Origin: Paracoccus subflavus
Lineage (GTDB): Bacteria > Pseudomonadota > Alphaproteobacteria > Rhodobacterales > Rhodobacteraceae
Length of the DNA: 64,000 nucleotides
Reading direction: 5' to 3'
Assembly (NCBI RefSeq): GCF_004310345.1
Contig: NZ_SISK01000005.1
Coordinates: forward strand, 124,001-188,000
Below the pieces are notes generated by a model, which ran no database searches, was not told the DNA's origin, and saw nothing but the letters and a program-made list of their open reading frames with translations. This document shows positions 16,213 to 25,477 of the stretch, one piece after another; the first letter of the stretch is position 1, and each line of letters opens with the position of its first letter. The translations under genes were made by a program, and so were the position numbers.

Positions 16213-16797
16213 ATGGGCCGGCGCCGCCGGGGCCTGACCCCCGAGGATAGCGAACTGTGGTCGCGCGTGGCGCGCACCGCCATGCCCCTGCATCCCGAAC
16301 GGCCCCGGCCGACCGAGTCCGAACCAAGGCCCGCCCCGAAACCCGGTCCCATCCGTCCAGCGGTCCCGGAATTCACCCTGGGCCAGTCGGCCCCCTCGCG
16401 GCCGGTCTCGGTGCCCGGCCCGTCCAGCCCGGCGCAGCGGCTGGCCCAGCAGCCCCTCCGCATGGATCACAAGGTCCACCGCCGCATGGCCCAGGGCAAG
16501 CTTCGGCCCGAGGCGCGGCTGGATCTGCATGGCATGACCCTGGCGGTGGCTCATCCGGTCCTGATCGGCTTTATCCTGTCCAGCCAGGCGCAGGGGCGAC
16601 GGCTGGTTCTGGTGATCACCGGCAAGGGCCGGGGCGATCATGGCCCGCTGCCCACCCGGCCCGGCGCCTTGCGCCATCAGGTGCCGCATTGGCTGGGGAT
16701 GCCGCCCCTTGCCTCGGTGGTCCAGCAGGTCACGGCTGCCCATTACCGCCATGGCGGGGATGGGGCATATTACGTCTATCTGCGTCGCTCAGGCTGA
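16213..16797 (+). CDS. Smr-domain protein
   Basis: The 194-residue product has a long Pro/Arg-rich N-terminal region (about 1-95) and a C-terminal Smr domain: ARLDLHGMTLAVAHPVL, the LVLVITGKGRG loop, then LRHQVPHWLG and HGGDGAYYVYLR. Smr domains are nucleases acting on DNA or structured and colliding mRNA-ribosome complexes. It begins one base after the Tim44-like stop, so the pair is translationally coupled. In several related genomes an mltA gene lies between these two, as I recall; none is present here. Confidence 0.9.
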   Translation: MGRRRRGLTPEDSELWSRVARTAMPLHPERPRPTESEPRPAPKPGPIRPAVPEFTLGQSAPSRPVSVPGPSSPAQRLAQQPLRMDHKVHRRMAQGKLRPEARLDLHGMTLAVAHPVLIGFILSSQAQGRRLVLVITGKGRGDHGPLPTRPGALRHQVPHWLGMPPLASVVQQVTAAHYRHGGDGAYYVYLRRSG

Positions 16798-16885
16798 AAT
16801 CCGGCGACTATCGCCACATCGGGGAACCCCGCCGGGCTGACATGCCGGAACGGTGCCTGTCGCCCTTGACGGGATCGATCCCCAT

Positions 16886-17065
16886 CTATCGCCCGTAATT
16901 CGCCTTGGGCCCCATGAAGTACCACAGGATCAGGCCTACCACCGGCAGGATGGCGATCAGGGCGATCCACAGGATCTTGGTTCCCATCGTCGCATTCGCG
17001 TTGATGACCGAGGCGATTGCCCAGACATCCAGCACGAAGATGACGATTCCGAAAACATAACCCAT
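16886..17065 (-). CDS. Small PLDc_N-type membrane protein
   Basis: A 59-residue membrane protein with two hydrophobic helices: YVFGIVIFVLDVWAIASVI and ILWIALIAILPVVGLILWYF, ending MGPKANYGR. The second helix with LPVVGLILWYF is the hallmark of the PLD-nuclease N-terminal (PLDc_N) domain, here without any nuclease domain. The ATG at 17065 is chosen because AAGGGGGA lies 8 bases upstream; an ATG at 17086 would place that site inside the gene. Function unknown. Confidence 0.82.
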   Translation of the reverse strand: MGYVFGIVIFVLDVWAIASVINANATMGTKILWIALIAILPVVGLILWYFMGPKANYGR

Positions 17066-17121
17066 GATCCGATCCCCCTTTGTCATGCCAGGCCAACCCG
17101 GAACCGGGCCGGCGGTTCCGG

Positions 17122-18429
17122 TTACAGGACGTAGCGCGACAGATCCGTGGACCGCGCCAGATCGCCCAGATGGCGCTCGACATAGGCGGCATCGACCTGA
17201 ACCGCCTCGCCGCCCTTGTCGGGGGCGGTAAAGGACAGGTCCTCGAACACGCGTTCGATGACGGTGTACAGCCGGCGGGCGCCGATGTTTTCGACGGCGG
17301 CATTCACCTCGGCGGCGATGCGGGCCAGGGCGGCGATACCGTCGTCGGCAAAGGATACGGTCACGCCCTCGGTCGCCATCAGGGCGGTGTATTGCCGCGT
17401 CAGGGCATTGTCGGTTTCGGTCAGGATGCGGATGAAATCCTCTTCGGTCAGGGCGCGCAGTTCGACCCGGATCGGCAGGCGGCCCTGCAGTTCGGGCAAC
17501 AGGTCGCTGGGCTTGGCGACGTGGAACGCGCCCGAGGCGATGAACAGGATATGGTCGGTCTTGACGGGGCCGTATTTGGTGCCGACGGTCGTGCCCTCGA
17601 TCAGCGGCAGCAGGTCGCGCTGCACGCCCTCGCGGCTGATATCGCCGCCGCGCGCATCGGTGCGGGCGCAGACCTTGTCGATCTCGTCGATGAAGACGAT
17701 GCCGTTCTGCTGCACGGCCTCAAGCGCGTCGGCCTTGACCGCATCGTCGTCCAGCAGCTTGTCGGCCTCTTCGGCGATCAGCAGGTCATAGCTTTCGGCA
17801 ACCGTGATCTTTCGCCGCACCCGGCGCCCGCCGAACGCCTTCATCAGCCCCGACAGGTCCATCATGCCGCCCAGCGGCTGGCCCGGCTGGCCCGGAATTT
17901 CCATCGCGCCGAAGGGGTTCGAGGTGTCCTGCATCTCCAGTTCGATCACGGTGCCGTCCAGTTCGCCGCGCTTCAGCTTGTCGCGGAACATCTGGCGGGT
18001 GCCGTCGCGCGCGTCCTTGCCGGCCAGGGCCTCGATCACTCGGTCCTCGGCCGATTTGTGGGCGCGGGCCTTGACCGCCTCGCGCATCCGCTCGCGCGTG
18101 TCGATCATGGCCGCGTCGGTCAGGTCGCGGATGATCTGTTCCACGTCGCGCCCGACATAGCCCACCTCGGTGAACTTGGTGGCCTCGACCTTGATGAAGG
18201 GGGCGTTGGCCAGCTTGGCCAGTCGCCGGCTGATCTCGGTCTTGCCGACGCCGGTCGGGCCGATCATCAGGATGTTCTTGGGATAGACCTCGTCGCGCAG
18301 GTCGTCACCCAGTTGCTTGCGCCGCCAGCGGTTGCGCAGCGCCACGGCCACGGCGCGCTTGGCGTCCTTCTGGCCGATGATGAAGCGGTCCAGTTCAGAG
18401 ACGATCTCGCGCGGGGTCAGGTCGGTCAT
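17122..18429 (-). CDS. hslU: HslU, ATPase subunit of HslUV protease
   Basis: A 435-residue AAA+ unfoldase that feeds proteins to HslV. It shows [24 protein letters not shown], the Walker [12 protein letters not shown] (about 57-64), the pore/I-domain start [20 protein letters not shown], the Walker [11 protein letters not shown], and the C-terminal tail LSRYVL that inserts into HslV. Full length for the family. Unusually, hslV is not adjacent: it lies about 2.6 kb upstream on the same strand, with five other genes between. Confidence 0.98.
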   Translation of the reverse strand: MTDLTPREIVSELDRFIIGQKDAKRAVAVALRNRWRRKQLGDDLRDEVYPKNILMIGPTGVGKTEISRRLAKLANAPFIKVEATKFTEVGYVGRDVEQIIRDLTDAAMIDTRERMREAVKARAHKSAEDRVIEALAGKDARDGTRQMFRDKLKRGELDGTVIELEMQDTSNPFGAMEIPGQPGQPLGGMMDLSGLMKAFGGRRVRRKITVAESYDLLIAEEADKLLDDDAVKADALEAVQQNGIVFIDEIDKVCARTDARGGDISREGVQRDLLPLIEGTTVGTKYGPVKTDHILFIASGAFHVAKPSDLLPELQGRLPIRVELRALTEEDFIRILTETDNALTRQYTALMATEGVTVSFADDGIAALARIAAEVNAAVENIGARRLYTVIERVFEDLSFTAPDKGGEAVQVDAAYVERHLGDLARSTDLSRYVL

Positions 18430-18497
18430 GGGTCTGCCTTGGTTGGGTTCATCCGCAGATAAACAGTCGCGGCAGGGTTTTGAAGGGTTGCAAACTG

Positions 18498-18515
18498 TAT
18501 CTACACATGTAGATA
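18498..18515 (+). promoter_or_regulatory. Candidate BrnA operator in brnTA promoter
   Basis: TATCTACA (18498-18505) and TGTAGATA (18508-18515) form a perfect 8-bp inverted repeat with two bases between. It sits 65 bases upstream of the toxin start in an A/T-richer stretch. BrnA-type antitoxins have a ribbon-helix-helix fold and repress their own promoter at such palindromes, so this is the likely autoregulatory operator. Confidence 0.7.
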
Positions 18516-18580
18516 TAACCCAAACAGGACTGGAGCCAGGAGGTGCTTATGATGCATTAACCAGCTTAGGAATAAGCACA

Positions 18581-18874
18581 ATGTTCGCATGGGATGAGAC
18601 TAAGCGTCTTGCGACCTTAAAGAAGCATGGCATCGATTTTATTGATGCAGTCGAAATCTTTGCCGATACTTATCTGAAACTTCCAGGAAAGGGTGATGCC
18701 GAGCGACGTTACATTGCCATCGGCATGCTGGGCGGGGCCCATATTGCGGTCGTTTATACGGTCCGGAACGGTATGATCCGCCTCATAACTGCTCGGAGGG
18801 CACGGAGAGATGAACGAAAAGATTTCAGGGCCTTATACTCTGGCGGAAATCCGGCGGATGAAGGGCAGGACTGA
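18581..18874 (+). CDS. brnT: BrnT family toxin
   Basis: A 97-residue ribonuclease-type toxin (RelE-like fold). It begins MFAWDETKRLATLKKHGIDF, the standard BrnT opening (FEWDEAKN..NxxKHGVSF), then IFADTYLKLPGKGDAERRYIAIG, VVYTVRNGMIRLITARRARRDER. BrnT inhibits translation by cleaving RNA. The first half of the gene is less GC-rich than its neighbours (ACCTTAAAGAAGCATGGC, for example), which suggests lateral transfer. An AGGA lies upstream of the ATG. The 3' end overlaps brnA by 65 bases because of a C-terminal extension. Confidence 0.93.
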   Translation: MFAWDETKRLATLKKHGIDFIDAVEIFADTYLKLPGKGDAERRYIAIGMLGGAHIAVVYTVRNGMIRLITARRARRDERKDFRALYSGGNPADEGQD

Positions 18875-19097
18875 CTGGGACCGCCTTGCCCGCGAAGGCG
18901 ATTTCGAGGGCGAGGATGAGGACGATTTCGAGGTGGACTGGTCCACCGCGCGGCTTGTCATCCCCGAGCCCAAGAAAGCGGTATCGATCCGCATCGACCC
19001 GGATGTGCTGGATTTCTTTCGCGCCCAGGGAAAGGGCTATCAGACGCGGATGAATGCGGTCCTGCGCGCCTATATGGAGGCCAAGAAAGCCGGCTAG
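18810..19097 (+). CDS. brnA: BrnA family antitoxin
   Basis: A 95-residue antitoxin that binds and neutralises BrnT and represses the operon. The acidic middle (EDEDDFEVDWSTARLV) wraps the toxin in the characterised Brucella complex. The C-terminal half (KKAVSIRIDPDVLDFFRAQGKGYQTRMNAVLRAYME) is the ribbon-helix-helix DNA-binding domain, with the BrnA hallmark G-x-GYQTR-N-vLR-Y. The ATG at 18810 follows GGAGAG; the long overlap with brnT is supported by the match of the whole N-terminus to the family. Confidence 0.93.
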   Translation: MNEKISGPYTLAEIRRMKGRTDWDRLAREGDFEGEDEDDFEVDWSTARLVIPEPKKAVSIRIDPDVLDFFRAQGKGYQTRMNAVLRAYMEAKKAG

Positions 19098-19213
19098 GCC
19101 TTTCCTGCCTACGGCTTGTCCGGCCGCCCTGCGGCATCGCGCCGCCCCGGCAGCCCCGGAACAAACCCCTTGGCATCACGTTGCCTTGCGCAACGCGAAC
19201 CGGAGGAATCGCT

Positions 19214-19705
19214 ATGTCCACCCCCGAAGACCTGAAGGCCCGACTGTGGAAGGCGCTGCGGTCGGACATGACCGTAATGCTGGGACTGGTCGGCAGCGAA
19301 CACGGTCATACCCGGCCCATGACCGCCGTGATCGAGAACGACGACAACGGCCCATTGTGGTTCTTCACGTCGAAAGACAGCGCGCTGGTGCAAAAGCTGG
19401 CCGGGGGCACGCAGGACGCCGGAGCCCATTTCGTGTCCAAAGGTCACGAACTCTGGGCCTCGATCGAGGGCACCCTGACCGAGCACACCGACCGCGCCGT
19501 GGTGGACCGGCTGTGGAACAGCCACATCGCTGCCTGGTACGAGGACGGCAGGGACGACCCCAAGCTGGCCCTGCTGCGGTTCGACCCCCGAAAGGCCGAG
19601 ATCTGGAAGGACGGCTCCAGCTTGGTGGCGGGCATCATGACCACCCTGGGCCTCGCCGATCCCAAGGAAAGCTACAAGGACAACGTGGCGACCGTCCGGT
19701 TGTGA
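19214..19705 (+). CDS. Pyridoxamine 5'-phosphate oxidase-like / general stress protein 26 family
   Basis: A 163-residue split-barrel flavin-binding-type protein. It shows the family pattern: TVMLGLVGSEHGHTRPMTAVIEND, LWFFTSKDSALVQKL, then HELWASIEGTLTEHTDRAVVDRLWNSHIAAWYEDGRDDPKLALLRF and AEIWKDGSS. Members of this group (general stress protein 26) bind FMN or FAD but mostly lack a known reaction. The ATG at 19214 has CGGAGGA upstream. It is a single-gene unit between brnA and a convergent acetyltransferase gene. Confidence 0.88.
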   Translation: MSTPEDLKARLWKALRSDMTVMLGLVGSEHGHTRPMTAVIENDDNGPLWFFTSKDSALVQKLAGGTQDAGAHFVSKGHELWASIEGTLTEHTDRAVVDRLWNSHIAAWYEDGRDDPKLALLRFDPRKAEIWKDGSSLVAGIMTTLGLADPKESYKDNVATVRL

Positions 19706-19773
19706 CCGCTGTGTGATGACACCCGAGTGCCGGGCCCCGCGCCCGGGATTTGCACATCTGCCGGGCCTGCCCA

Positions 19774-20307
19774 TCACCCGTCCGCCAGAGGTCGATCGTG
19801 ATGCTGCATCAGCAGGCAACCGGGCGTCCGGCCCCGCAGCAAGGGGATCGGCCTGAATCCGGCCTTTTCATAAGCGCGGATGGCCCGGGCGTTGGCGGGA
19901 TCGGGATCGATGACGATGGTCCGATATCCTTCGGCCCGCAGCATGGAGACAAAGGCCGCCAGGGCGCGCGATCCGATGTCCTGCGACAGCGATCCGGCAG
20001 GACCGATCGACAGATCGACCCCCACCGCATCGTCGGGCAGGTCCATCACCCAGGGCGCCTCGGTCAGCCAGGGTTCGACCCGCGCATCGGCGACGCGCCA
20101 GACCTGGATATAGCCCACGGGCCGGCCGTCCAGGGAAAACAGGAAAGGCCGCGTGCTGTCGCGGCCCCCAAGCATGTCGCGGAGATAGCCAAGTTCGGTC
20201 TCGACATCGGCGGCCCACCATTCGTGCCAATGGGGCTGTGCCATCCAGCCCGCCAGCAGGGGCAGGTCGGCTGCCGTCATGGGCGCAAGGGTGATGTCCT
20301 GTTTCAT
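19774..20307 (-). CDS. GNAT-family N-acetyltransferase, AAC(6')-like
   Basis: The 177-residue protein resembles the aminoglycoside 6'-N-acetyltransferase / siderophore acyltransferase branch of GNAT: MTAADLPLLAGWMAQPHWHEWWA at the N-terminus, FLFSLDGRPVGYIQVW in the core, VDLSIGPAGSLSQDIGSRAL for acetyl-CoA binding and VIDPDPANARAIRAYEKAGFRPI at the end. Chromosomal members are common in Rhodobacterales; resistance cannot be assumed. No good ribosome-binding site precedes the ATG at 20307, so the start is less certain than the family. Confidence 0.85.
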   Translation of the reverse strand: MKQDITLAPMTAADLPLLAGWMAQPHWHEWWAADVETELGYLRDMLGGRDSTRPFLFSLDGRPVGYIQVWRVADARVEPWLTEAPWVMDLPDDAVGVDLSIGPAGSLSQDIGSRALAAFVSMLRAEGYRTIVIDPDPANARAIRAYEKAGFRPIPLLRGRTPGCLLMQHHDRPLADG

Positions 20308-20415
20308 TTCTGCATCAAGGTAGGGGATTTTTGCATCATCCGGGATGAAAATCTGGAACGAATCGTCGGCCCGCGGCCTGGTGCGCGTTCCCATTTCATC
20401 AAAAGGACGAAAGCG

Positions 20416-21030
20416 ATGCGACCCCGTGGCGATGCGCCCCCGACCCCCCTGCTGACAAGGCGTGCGCTTGGCGCCTGCCTGGCTGCCGGAACGGCCGCCA
20501 TCAGCCTGGGCCATCGGGCGATCGCGGCGCCGGTCGGAGGGTCCACCATGGATCCGGGCCTGCGCGATGCCGCCTTGCGCGGGCTGGCTGTGGTCCAGTA
20601 CCGGGGCGATCCGGTGGGTGCCGCCGCCGCCCGCGCCACGGCCCTGCGCCTGGCCGAGACGGACCCGGAAGGTGCGCTGCTGCTGCGGCTTTACCGCAAG
20701 CTGGACGTGCTGCCCTCGCAATCCTTCCGGGCCGACATGCCCCCGGCGGCCGAGGCCGACCTGCGCGCCCTGCACGAATCGATCCGCGACAGCAGGCCGG
20801 TGGGTTTCGGCTATACCGACCTGTCTGACCAGGTTTCGCAGCGCGTCGTGCTGCCGTTGGTGCTGGTCAATCCGCCGCAGGGGGTCAAGCTGCTGGCCTG
20901 GTGCCTGAAGGCCGAGGATTATCGGCAGTTCTTCGTCCGCGCCATGCAGGGCCTGATCCCGCAGGACGGCGATTTCACGGCCGAACGCATGGCGCTGCTG
21001 AAAGGACTGGCCGACAAGGAAGGCGTCTGA
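20416..21030 (+). CDS. Predicted exported protein with WYL-like domain
   Basis: A 204-residue protein whose N-terminus looks like a Tat leader (LLTRRALGACL, then a hydrophobic run to AIAAPVGG). The C-terminal part resembles a WYL domain: SIRDSRPVGFGYTDLSDQVSQRVVLPL, then VKLLAWCLKAEDYRQFFVRAMQGL, matching the usual Y-x(n)-R-x(2)-PL and W-C-x(4)-D-Y-R-F-x-R pattern. WYL domains normally bind ligands in cytoplasmic regulators, so an exported one is odd. AAGGA precedes the ATG. It is divergent from the acetyltransferase gene and convergent with hslV. Confidence 0.7.
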   Translation: MRPRGDAPPTPLLTRRALGACLAAGTAAISLGHRAIAAPVGGSTMDPGLRDAALRGLAVVQYRGDPVGAAAARATALRLAETDPEGALLLRLYRKLDVLPSQSFRADMPPAAEADLRALHESIRDSRPVGFGYTDLSDQVSQRVVLPLVLVNPPQGVKLLAWCLKAEDYRQFFVRAMQGLIPQDGDFTAERMALLKGLADKEGV

Positions 21031-21058
21031 CGCGGGCGGGGGCTGGGGGGGCGATCCT

Positions 21059-21616
21059 TCAGCCCCCGATCACCTCGACCGTCAGCTTGCCATTGGTATA
21101 GACGCAGATGTCCGCGGCAATCGCCATGGCCTTGCGGGCCACGGTTTCGGCGTCCAGGTCGGTGTCCATCAGGCCCCGCGCCGCAGCCAGCGCGAAATTG
21201 CCGCCCGATCCGATGGCGGCCACGTCGTGTTCGGGTTCCAGCACGTCGCCCGCGCCGGTCACGACATAGATGTCCTGTCCATCGGTGACGATCAGCATAG
21301 CTTCCAGGTTGCGCAGGTATTTGTCCATGCGCCAGTCCTTGGCCAGATCGACGCAGGCGCGCTGCAACTGGCCGGGCGCGGATTCCAGCTTTTTCTCCAG
21401 CCGCTCCAGCAGGGTGAAGGCGTCCGCCGTCGATCCGGCAAAGCCCACCACCACATCGCGCCCGCCCGGCGTCAGGCGGCGGACCTTGCGCGCCGTGCCC
21501 TTCATCACCGTCTGGCCCACGCTGACCTGACCGTCGCCCGCAACCACCACGCGACCGCCGCGCCGCACCGCCAGGATCGTGGTGCCGTGCCAGCCGGGAA
21601 ATCTGTCATCCGCCAT
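21059..21616 (-). CDS. hslV: HslV, peptidase subunit of HslUV protease
   Basis: A 185-residue proteasome-like threonine peptidase. The catalytic Thr is in [11 protein letters not shown]; HslV is trimmed to expose it. Other hallmarks: [65 protein letters not shown] and [10 protein letters not shown]. An extra ten or so residues precede the catalytic Thr, as in other alphaproteobacteria. GGAG precedes the start. Works with HslU encoded about 2.6 kb downstream in the direction of transcription. Confidence 0.98.
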   Translation of the reverse strand: MADDRFPGWHGTTILAVRRGGRVVVAGDGQVSVGQTVMKGTARKVRRLTPGGRDVVVGFAGSTADAFTLLERLEKKLESAPGQLQRACVDLAKDWRMDKYLRNLEAMLIVTDGQDIYVVTGAGDVLEPEHDVAAIGSGGNFALAAARGLMDTDLDAETVARKAMAIAADICVYTNGKLTVEVIGG

Positions 21617-21643
21617 GGGGGTCTCCGTCGTTGCGGGTCAATG

Positions 21644-21676
21644 AAAAAGGGCGGCCAGCCCATGGCTGCCGCCCCC
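21644..21676 (-). terminator. Rho-independent terminator after trxA
   Basis: On the minus strand GGGCGGCAGCC (21675-21665) pairs with GGCTGGCCGCCC (21661-21650), with one bulged base, and is followed by TTTTT (21649-21645). It starts 18 bases after the trxA stop and separates trxA from hslV. Confidence 0.8.
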
Positions 21677-21693
21677 TGCCGAAAGCGGCGGGA

Positions 21694-22014
21694 TCAGATC
21701 GATTCGTCGATCCAGCTTTTCAGCGCGGCCTTGGGGGCGGCGCCCATGCGGTTGGACACGACCTCTCCGTCCTTGAACATGAACAGCGCCGGGATGCCGC
21801 GCACGCCCAGGGCCGCGGCCTGTTCCTGGTTCTCGTCGATGTTGACCTTCACGATCTTGACCTTGCCCGCATATTCATTGGACAGTTCCTCCAGGGCGGG
21901 GCCGATCTGCTTGCAGGGGCCGCACCATTCCGCCCAGAAATCCACGATCACGGGGGTGTCGGACTGCCGGACCTCGGCGTCGAACTGGCTGTCGGTGACG
22001 GCTTTGGTGGCCAT
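21694..22014 (-). CDS. trxA: Thioredoxin
   Basis: A 106-residue thioredoxin that reduces protein disulfides. It shows [18 protein letters not shown] with the redox-active WCGPC (about 31-35), [28 protein letters not shown] with the cis-proline, and a typical C-terminal helix. The ATG at 22014 has GGAG upstream. The gene lies 61 bases after addA on the same strand, as in many alphaproteobacteria, and ends in its own terminator. Confidence 0.97.
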   Translation of the reverse strand: MATKAVTDSQFDAEVRQSDTPVIVDFWAEWCGPCKQIGPALEELSNEYAGKVKIVKVNIDENQEQAAALGVRGIPALFMFKDGEVVSNRMGAAPKAALKSWIDESI

Positions 22015-22075
22015 GGGATCGCTCCTTCCAGGGATGATTGCCGGCAGGCTGCGGCAAAAGGACTGTGTCCAACAG

Positions 22076-25000
22076 CTATGAAGCCAGGGCCCTGGGGTCA
22101 AGGGCAGCCATGGCGCGGTCCAGGACCGGGTCGGGGATGGTCATCAGGCTGCGGGCCACGGTCCACAGGATCGCCACCGCGACCGGGCGGTCCGGCCAGA
22201 TCATCCGCAGCGCCGCGCGATAGGCCGCCATCTGGCGCAGGATGCCCTCGGGCGTATCCTCGGGGCGGTCGGGAACGACCGCGTTCGACTTGTAGTCAAC
22301 GGCCAGCACCCGGTCGGGGGCAACGATCAGGCGATCAATGCTGCCATGGACCGGGCCGATGCCCGGCAGGGGGGCCGTCAGCGCCACCTCGGCCAGAACC
22401 TGGGCCGAAGGGTCGGGGGTCATCACATGGGCCAGGCCGGGGGCATTGATGACAGCCCCGGCCTCGGCCATCAGGCTGGCCAGCTCGTCCGCGTCGGGCA
22501 GGCCACCCTCGGCCCCCGACAGGATCGCGCGGGCAAGGCGCGGCCAGTCGGCGGGGGGCTGGTGGGGCAGCCGTTCCAGCAGAAGATGCAGCCGCGTGCC
22601 GTAAAGCATGGCGGCCGCGGGGTCCGAATCCCCGGCCGAAGCGCCGATCACCTTGGCCCCGCCCAGGGCGGTCGCGGCGATCGCATCCTGCCGCGGCGGC
22701 GGCGGCGGGGCAGGGCGGCTGGCCCATTCGGGCGGGCGAACGGACAGGGGAAGGCTGGCCTCGGCCCTGGTTTCGGCCGCGACCTTCTGATCGGGCCAGA
22801 TGCCGAAGGACAGCCGGTGCGCGGTGCCGATCCCCTCGATCTCGACGGTGCTGCGATTCAGCGCGCAGCGCTCCGCCCCGCCCGAGATCATGGAATGCCA
22901 GGATTCCAGCCCGTTGCCCGTATCGCCCGCCGCCGCCACGATCAGCCAGCTTTCGGCCCGCGTCATGGCGACATACAGCAGGCGGCGGCGCTCCTCCTCG
23001 GCGCGGCGCTCGTGGTCGCGCACGGCCTGGGCCACGGGGTCGGGGCGGTCGCCCGCGGGCCCGCGCCAGGCGGGCAGGCCGTCCAGCCGGATGGTCTGCT
23101 GGCCGCGCCCCGGCCTGCGGCACCGGGTTTCGGGCAGGATCACCACCGGGCTTTCCAGTCCCTTGGACCCGTGCACCGTCATCACCCGGATCAGGCCGTT
23201 GGCACCGCCCGGCATCTGCCGCTTGACCTGCACGTCGTCGCTGCCCAGCCAGACCAGGAACCCCGTCAGCGACGGCGTTTCCACCCGGTCATAGGCCAAG
23301 GCCTGCGACAGCAGTTCGTCGATGCCGTCCTCGGCCTCGGGGCCAAGGCGGGCCAGCAGCGCGGCGCGGCCCCCATGGCGCACCAGCAGGCGCGAGATCA
23401 GGTCGTAAGGGCGCAGGTGGTCGGCCTGGGTCAGCAGGTCATACAGGATCTCGAAGGCCGGGCGATGGCGCGGCGATTCCCGCAACCGCTGCCACAGGGT
23501 CTGCTGCCCCCGGCCCGCGGCCAGGCGGTACAGGTCGTCCTCGGACACTCCGCAGATCGGCGATTTCAGCACGCCGGCCAAGCACAGGTCATCCTCGGGG
23601 GTCGAGGCCACGGACAGCGCGGCGGTGATGTCGCGCACCGCCAGTTCGGCCGCCAGCTTCAGCCGGTCGGCCCCCGCCACGGGCAGGTTCGCGGCCTTGA
23701 GTTCGCGGATAAGGTTGTCGAACAGCCCCGCCCGCCGCTGCACGAGGATCTGGATGTCGCCCGGCCCGATGGCCCTGACCCGGCCCGACCGGGCATCGGT
23801 GATGGGCGTGCCGATCATCGCCCGGACCTGGCGCGCCACGGCACGGGCAAGCTGGGTGTCGGCGGCGTTCTCGGCCGGTGCGTCCACGGGGCGCGTCCAG
23901 TCGCCGTGGTCGGGATCGGGCGGCTCGGGCAGGGGCGGCCAGATGTCAACGCGGCCCGGCATGTCGGCGCGAAAGGCGATGTGGCAGGGCGGATCGCCCA
24001 GTCCCTGCGCCGCGTCGCCCTGAAACACGGTATCGACCAGCGACAGGATCGCGGGCGAGGACCGGAAGGAATGGGCCAGCCCGCGCTGCTGCATGGGCTG
24101 GCCGACATTGTCGAAGTCCTGCCGGAACCGGTCGCGCACGGATTCGAACACGGCGATGTCGGCGCCCTGAAAGGAATAGATCGACTGTTTCGGATCGCCC
24201 ACCACGAACAGGGTGCGGGGCCGGTCATGCGCCCCCTGACCGCTGGTGAATTCATCGGTCAGCCGCCGGATCACCCGCCACTGGTCGGGGCTTGTGTCCT
24301 GCGCCTCATCGACCAGGATATGGTCGATGCCGCCGTCCAGCCGCCACAGCACCCACTGCGCCATGCTGGATTCTTCCAGCAGGTCGGCGGTGCGGCGGAT
24401 CAGGTCGTCGAAATCCAGCCAGCCATGGGTCGCCTTCTGGATCGCCAGCCGCCGGGTGAAGTCATGGGCAAAGCGGTGCAGCGCCAGTGTCTTTCGGGCC
24501 AGCCCAAGGCCCAGGGACAGGGGCCGGGCCTCGGCCACGCGTTCCATCAGGGCTTCCAGATCGGCCATGAAGGCGGCGCAGGGGCCTTGGCGCAGCGCCT
24601 TGGTGGGGATCGCGCCGATCTTGGGACCGAAGGGCACGCGGGCGGTGGGGCCGAACAGCACGCATTTGCACAGCAGATGCAGGTCCGGCAGGCCGGGACT
24701 GCGCCAGTTGCCGCGCGAAAGCTGTTCGGCCAGTTTCGCATCCGTCGTCCCGCCGCGGCCCAGAAAGGGGATCAGGGCCGCGAACAGATCCGCCTCGTCC
24801 CCCAGAAAGGTCCGGGCCAGCAGGGCGGGCTCGTCAAGGTCCGGGGGCAGGCCCATGGCCCGCCAGATCGGCGCGGGGTCGGGTTCGCGGGGGAAATCGG
24901 CCTCGGACAGGCCCGACAGGAAGGCATCCAGATTGTCGCCCGAAACCAGCCCGGTCAGGTCGCGGATTGCCGCGTGGCCTTGGGCCGCCATGGTCTCGAC

Positions 25001-25477
25001 GATCTCGGCGCGCAGCGCGCGGGCCGATCGGTCGTCCAGTTCCATGAACCCCATCGGCACCCCGGCCTCCAGCGGGAATCGCCGCAAGAGCGCCGCGCAG
25101 AAGCTGTGGATGGTCTGCACCTTCAGCCCGCCCGGCGTCTCGATGGCGCGGGCGAACAGGCGGCGGGCATTGGCCAGGTCCGGGGGGGGCATCGCGGCAT
25201 CGACCCCTTCGCCCAGGTCCGCCAGTTCGCGCCGCAGGTCGGGTTCGGGCAGCATCGCCCACTGGCCCAGGCGGCGCAGCAGGCGGTTCTGCATCTCGGT
25301 CGCGGCGGCCTTGGTATAGGTCAGGCACAGGATGCGTTCGGGGGCCGTGCCCGCCAGCAGCAGGCGCGCCACCCGGTCGGTCAGCACGCGGGTCTTGCCC
25401 GACCCGGCATTGGCCGTCAGCCAGGTGGACCGGGCAGGATCGGCCGCGGCGATCTGGTTGAGGCTGGCTTCATCCAT
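22076..25477 (-). CDS. addA: AddA, helicase-nuclease subunit of AddAB double-strand-break repair
   Basis: A 1133-residue UvrD-like helicase fused to a RecB-type nuclease. Walker A is [12 protein letters not shown] near residues 20-31; the [11 protein letters not shown] motif II lies near 390; [17 protein letters not shown] is motif III and [20 protein letters not shown] motif V. The nuclease motif [11 protein letters not shown] near the C-terminus follows [17 protein letters not shown]. AddAB resects broken ends to load RecA. The ATG at 25477 overlaps the addB stop by 8 bases, so the subunits are translationally coupled. Confidence 0.96.
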   Translation of the reverse strand: MDEASLNQIAAADPARSTWLTANAGSGKTRVLTDRVARLLLAGTAPERILCLTYTKAAATEMQNRLLRRLGQWAMLPEPDLRRELADLGEGVDAAMPPPDLANARRLFARAIETPGGLKVQTIHSFCAALLRRFPLEAGVPMGFMELDDRSARALRAEIVETMAAQGHAAIRDLTGLVSGDNLDAFLSGLSEADFPREPDPAPIWRAMGLPPDLDEPALLARTFLGDEADLFAALIPFLGRGGTTDAKLAEQLSRGNWRSPGLPDLHLLCKCVLFGPTARVPFGPKIGAIPTKALRQGPCAAFMADLEALMERVAEARPLSLGLGLARKTLALHRFAHDFTRRLAIQKATHGWLDFDDLIRRTADLLEESSMAQWVLWRLDGGIDHILVDEAQDTSPDQWRVIRRLTDEFTSGQGAHDRPRTLFVVGDPKQSIYSFQGADIAVFESVRDRFRQDFDNVGQPMQQRGLAHSFRSSPAILSLVDTVFQGDAAQGLGDPPCHIAFRADMPGRVDIWPPLPEPPDPDHGDWTRPVDAPAENAADTQLARAVARQVRAMIGTPITDARSGRVRAIGPGDIQILVQRRAGLFDNLIRELKAANLPVAGADRLKLAAELAVRDITAALSVASTPEDDLCLAGVLKSPICGVSEDDLYRLAAGRGQQTLWQRLRESPRHRPAFEILYDLLTQADHLRPYDLISRLLVRHGGRAALLARLGPEAEDGIDELLSQALAYDRVETPSLTGFLVWLGSDDVQVKRQMPGGANGLIRVMTVHGSKGLESPVVILPETRCRRPGRGQQTIRLDGLPAWRGPAGDRPDPVAQAVRDHERRAEEERRRLLYVAMTRAESWLIVAAAGDTGNGLESWHSMISGGAERCALNRSTVEIEGIGTAHRLSFGIWPDQKVAAETRAEASLPLSVRPPEWASRPAPPPPPRQDAIAATALGGAKVIGASAGDSDPAAAMLYGTRLHLLLERLPHQPPADWPRLARAILSGAEGGLPDADELASLMAEAGAVINAPGLAHVMTPDPSAQVLAEVALTAPLPGIGPVHGSIDRLIVAPDRVLAVDYKSNAVVPDRPEDTPEGILRQMAAYRAALRMIWPDRPVAVAILWTVARSLMTIPDPVLDRAMAALDPRALAS

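Noticed and set aside
22030-22060. TTGCCG...CGGCAA inverted repeat between addA and trxA
   Set aside because: Only six base pairs are solid and there is no T-run; I do not call it a terminator.
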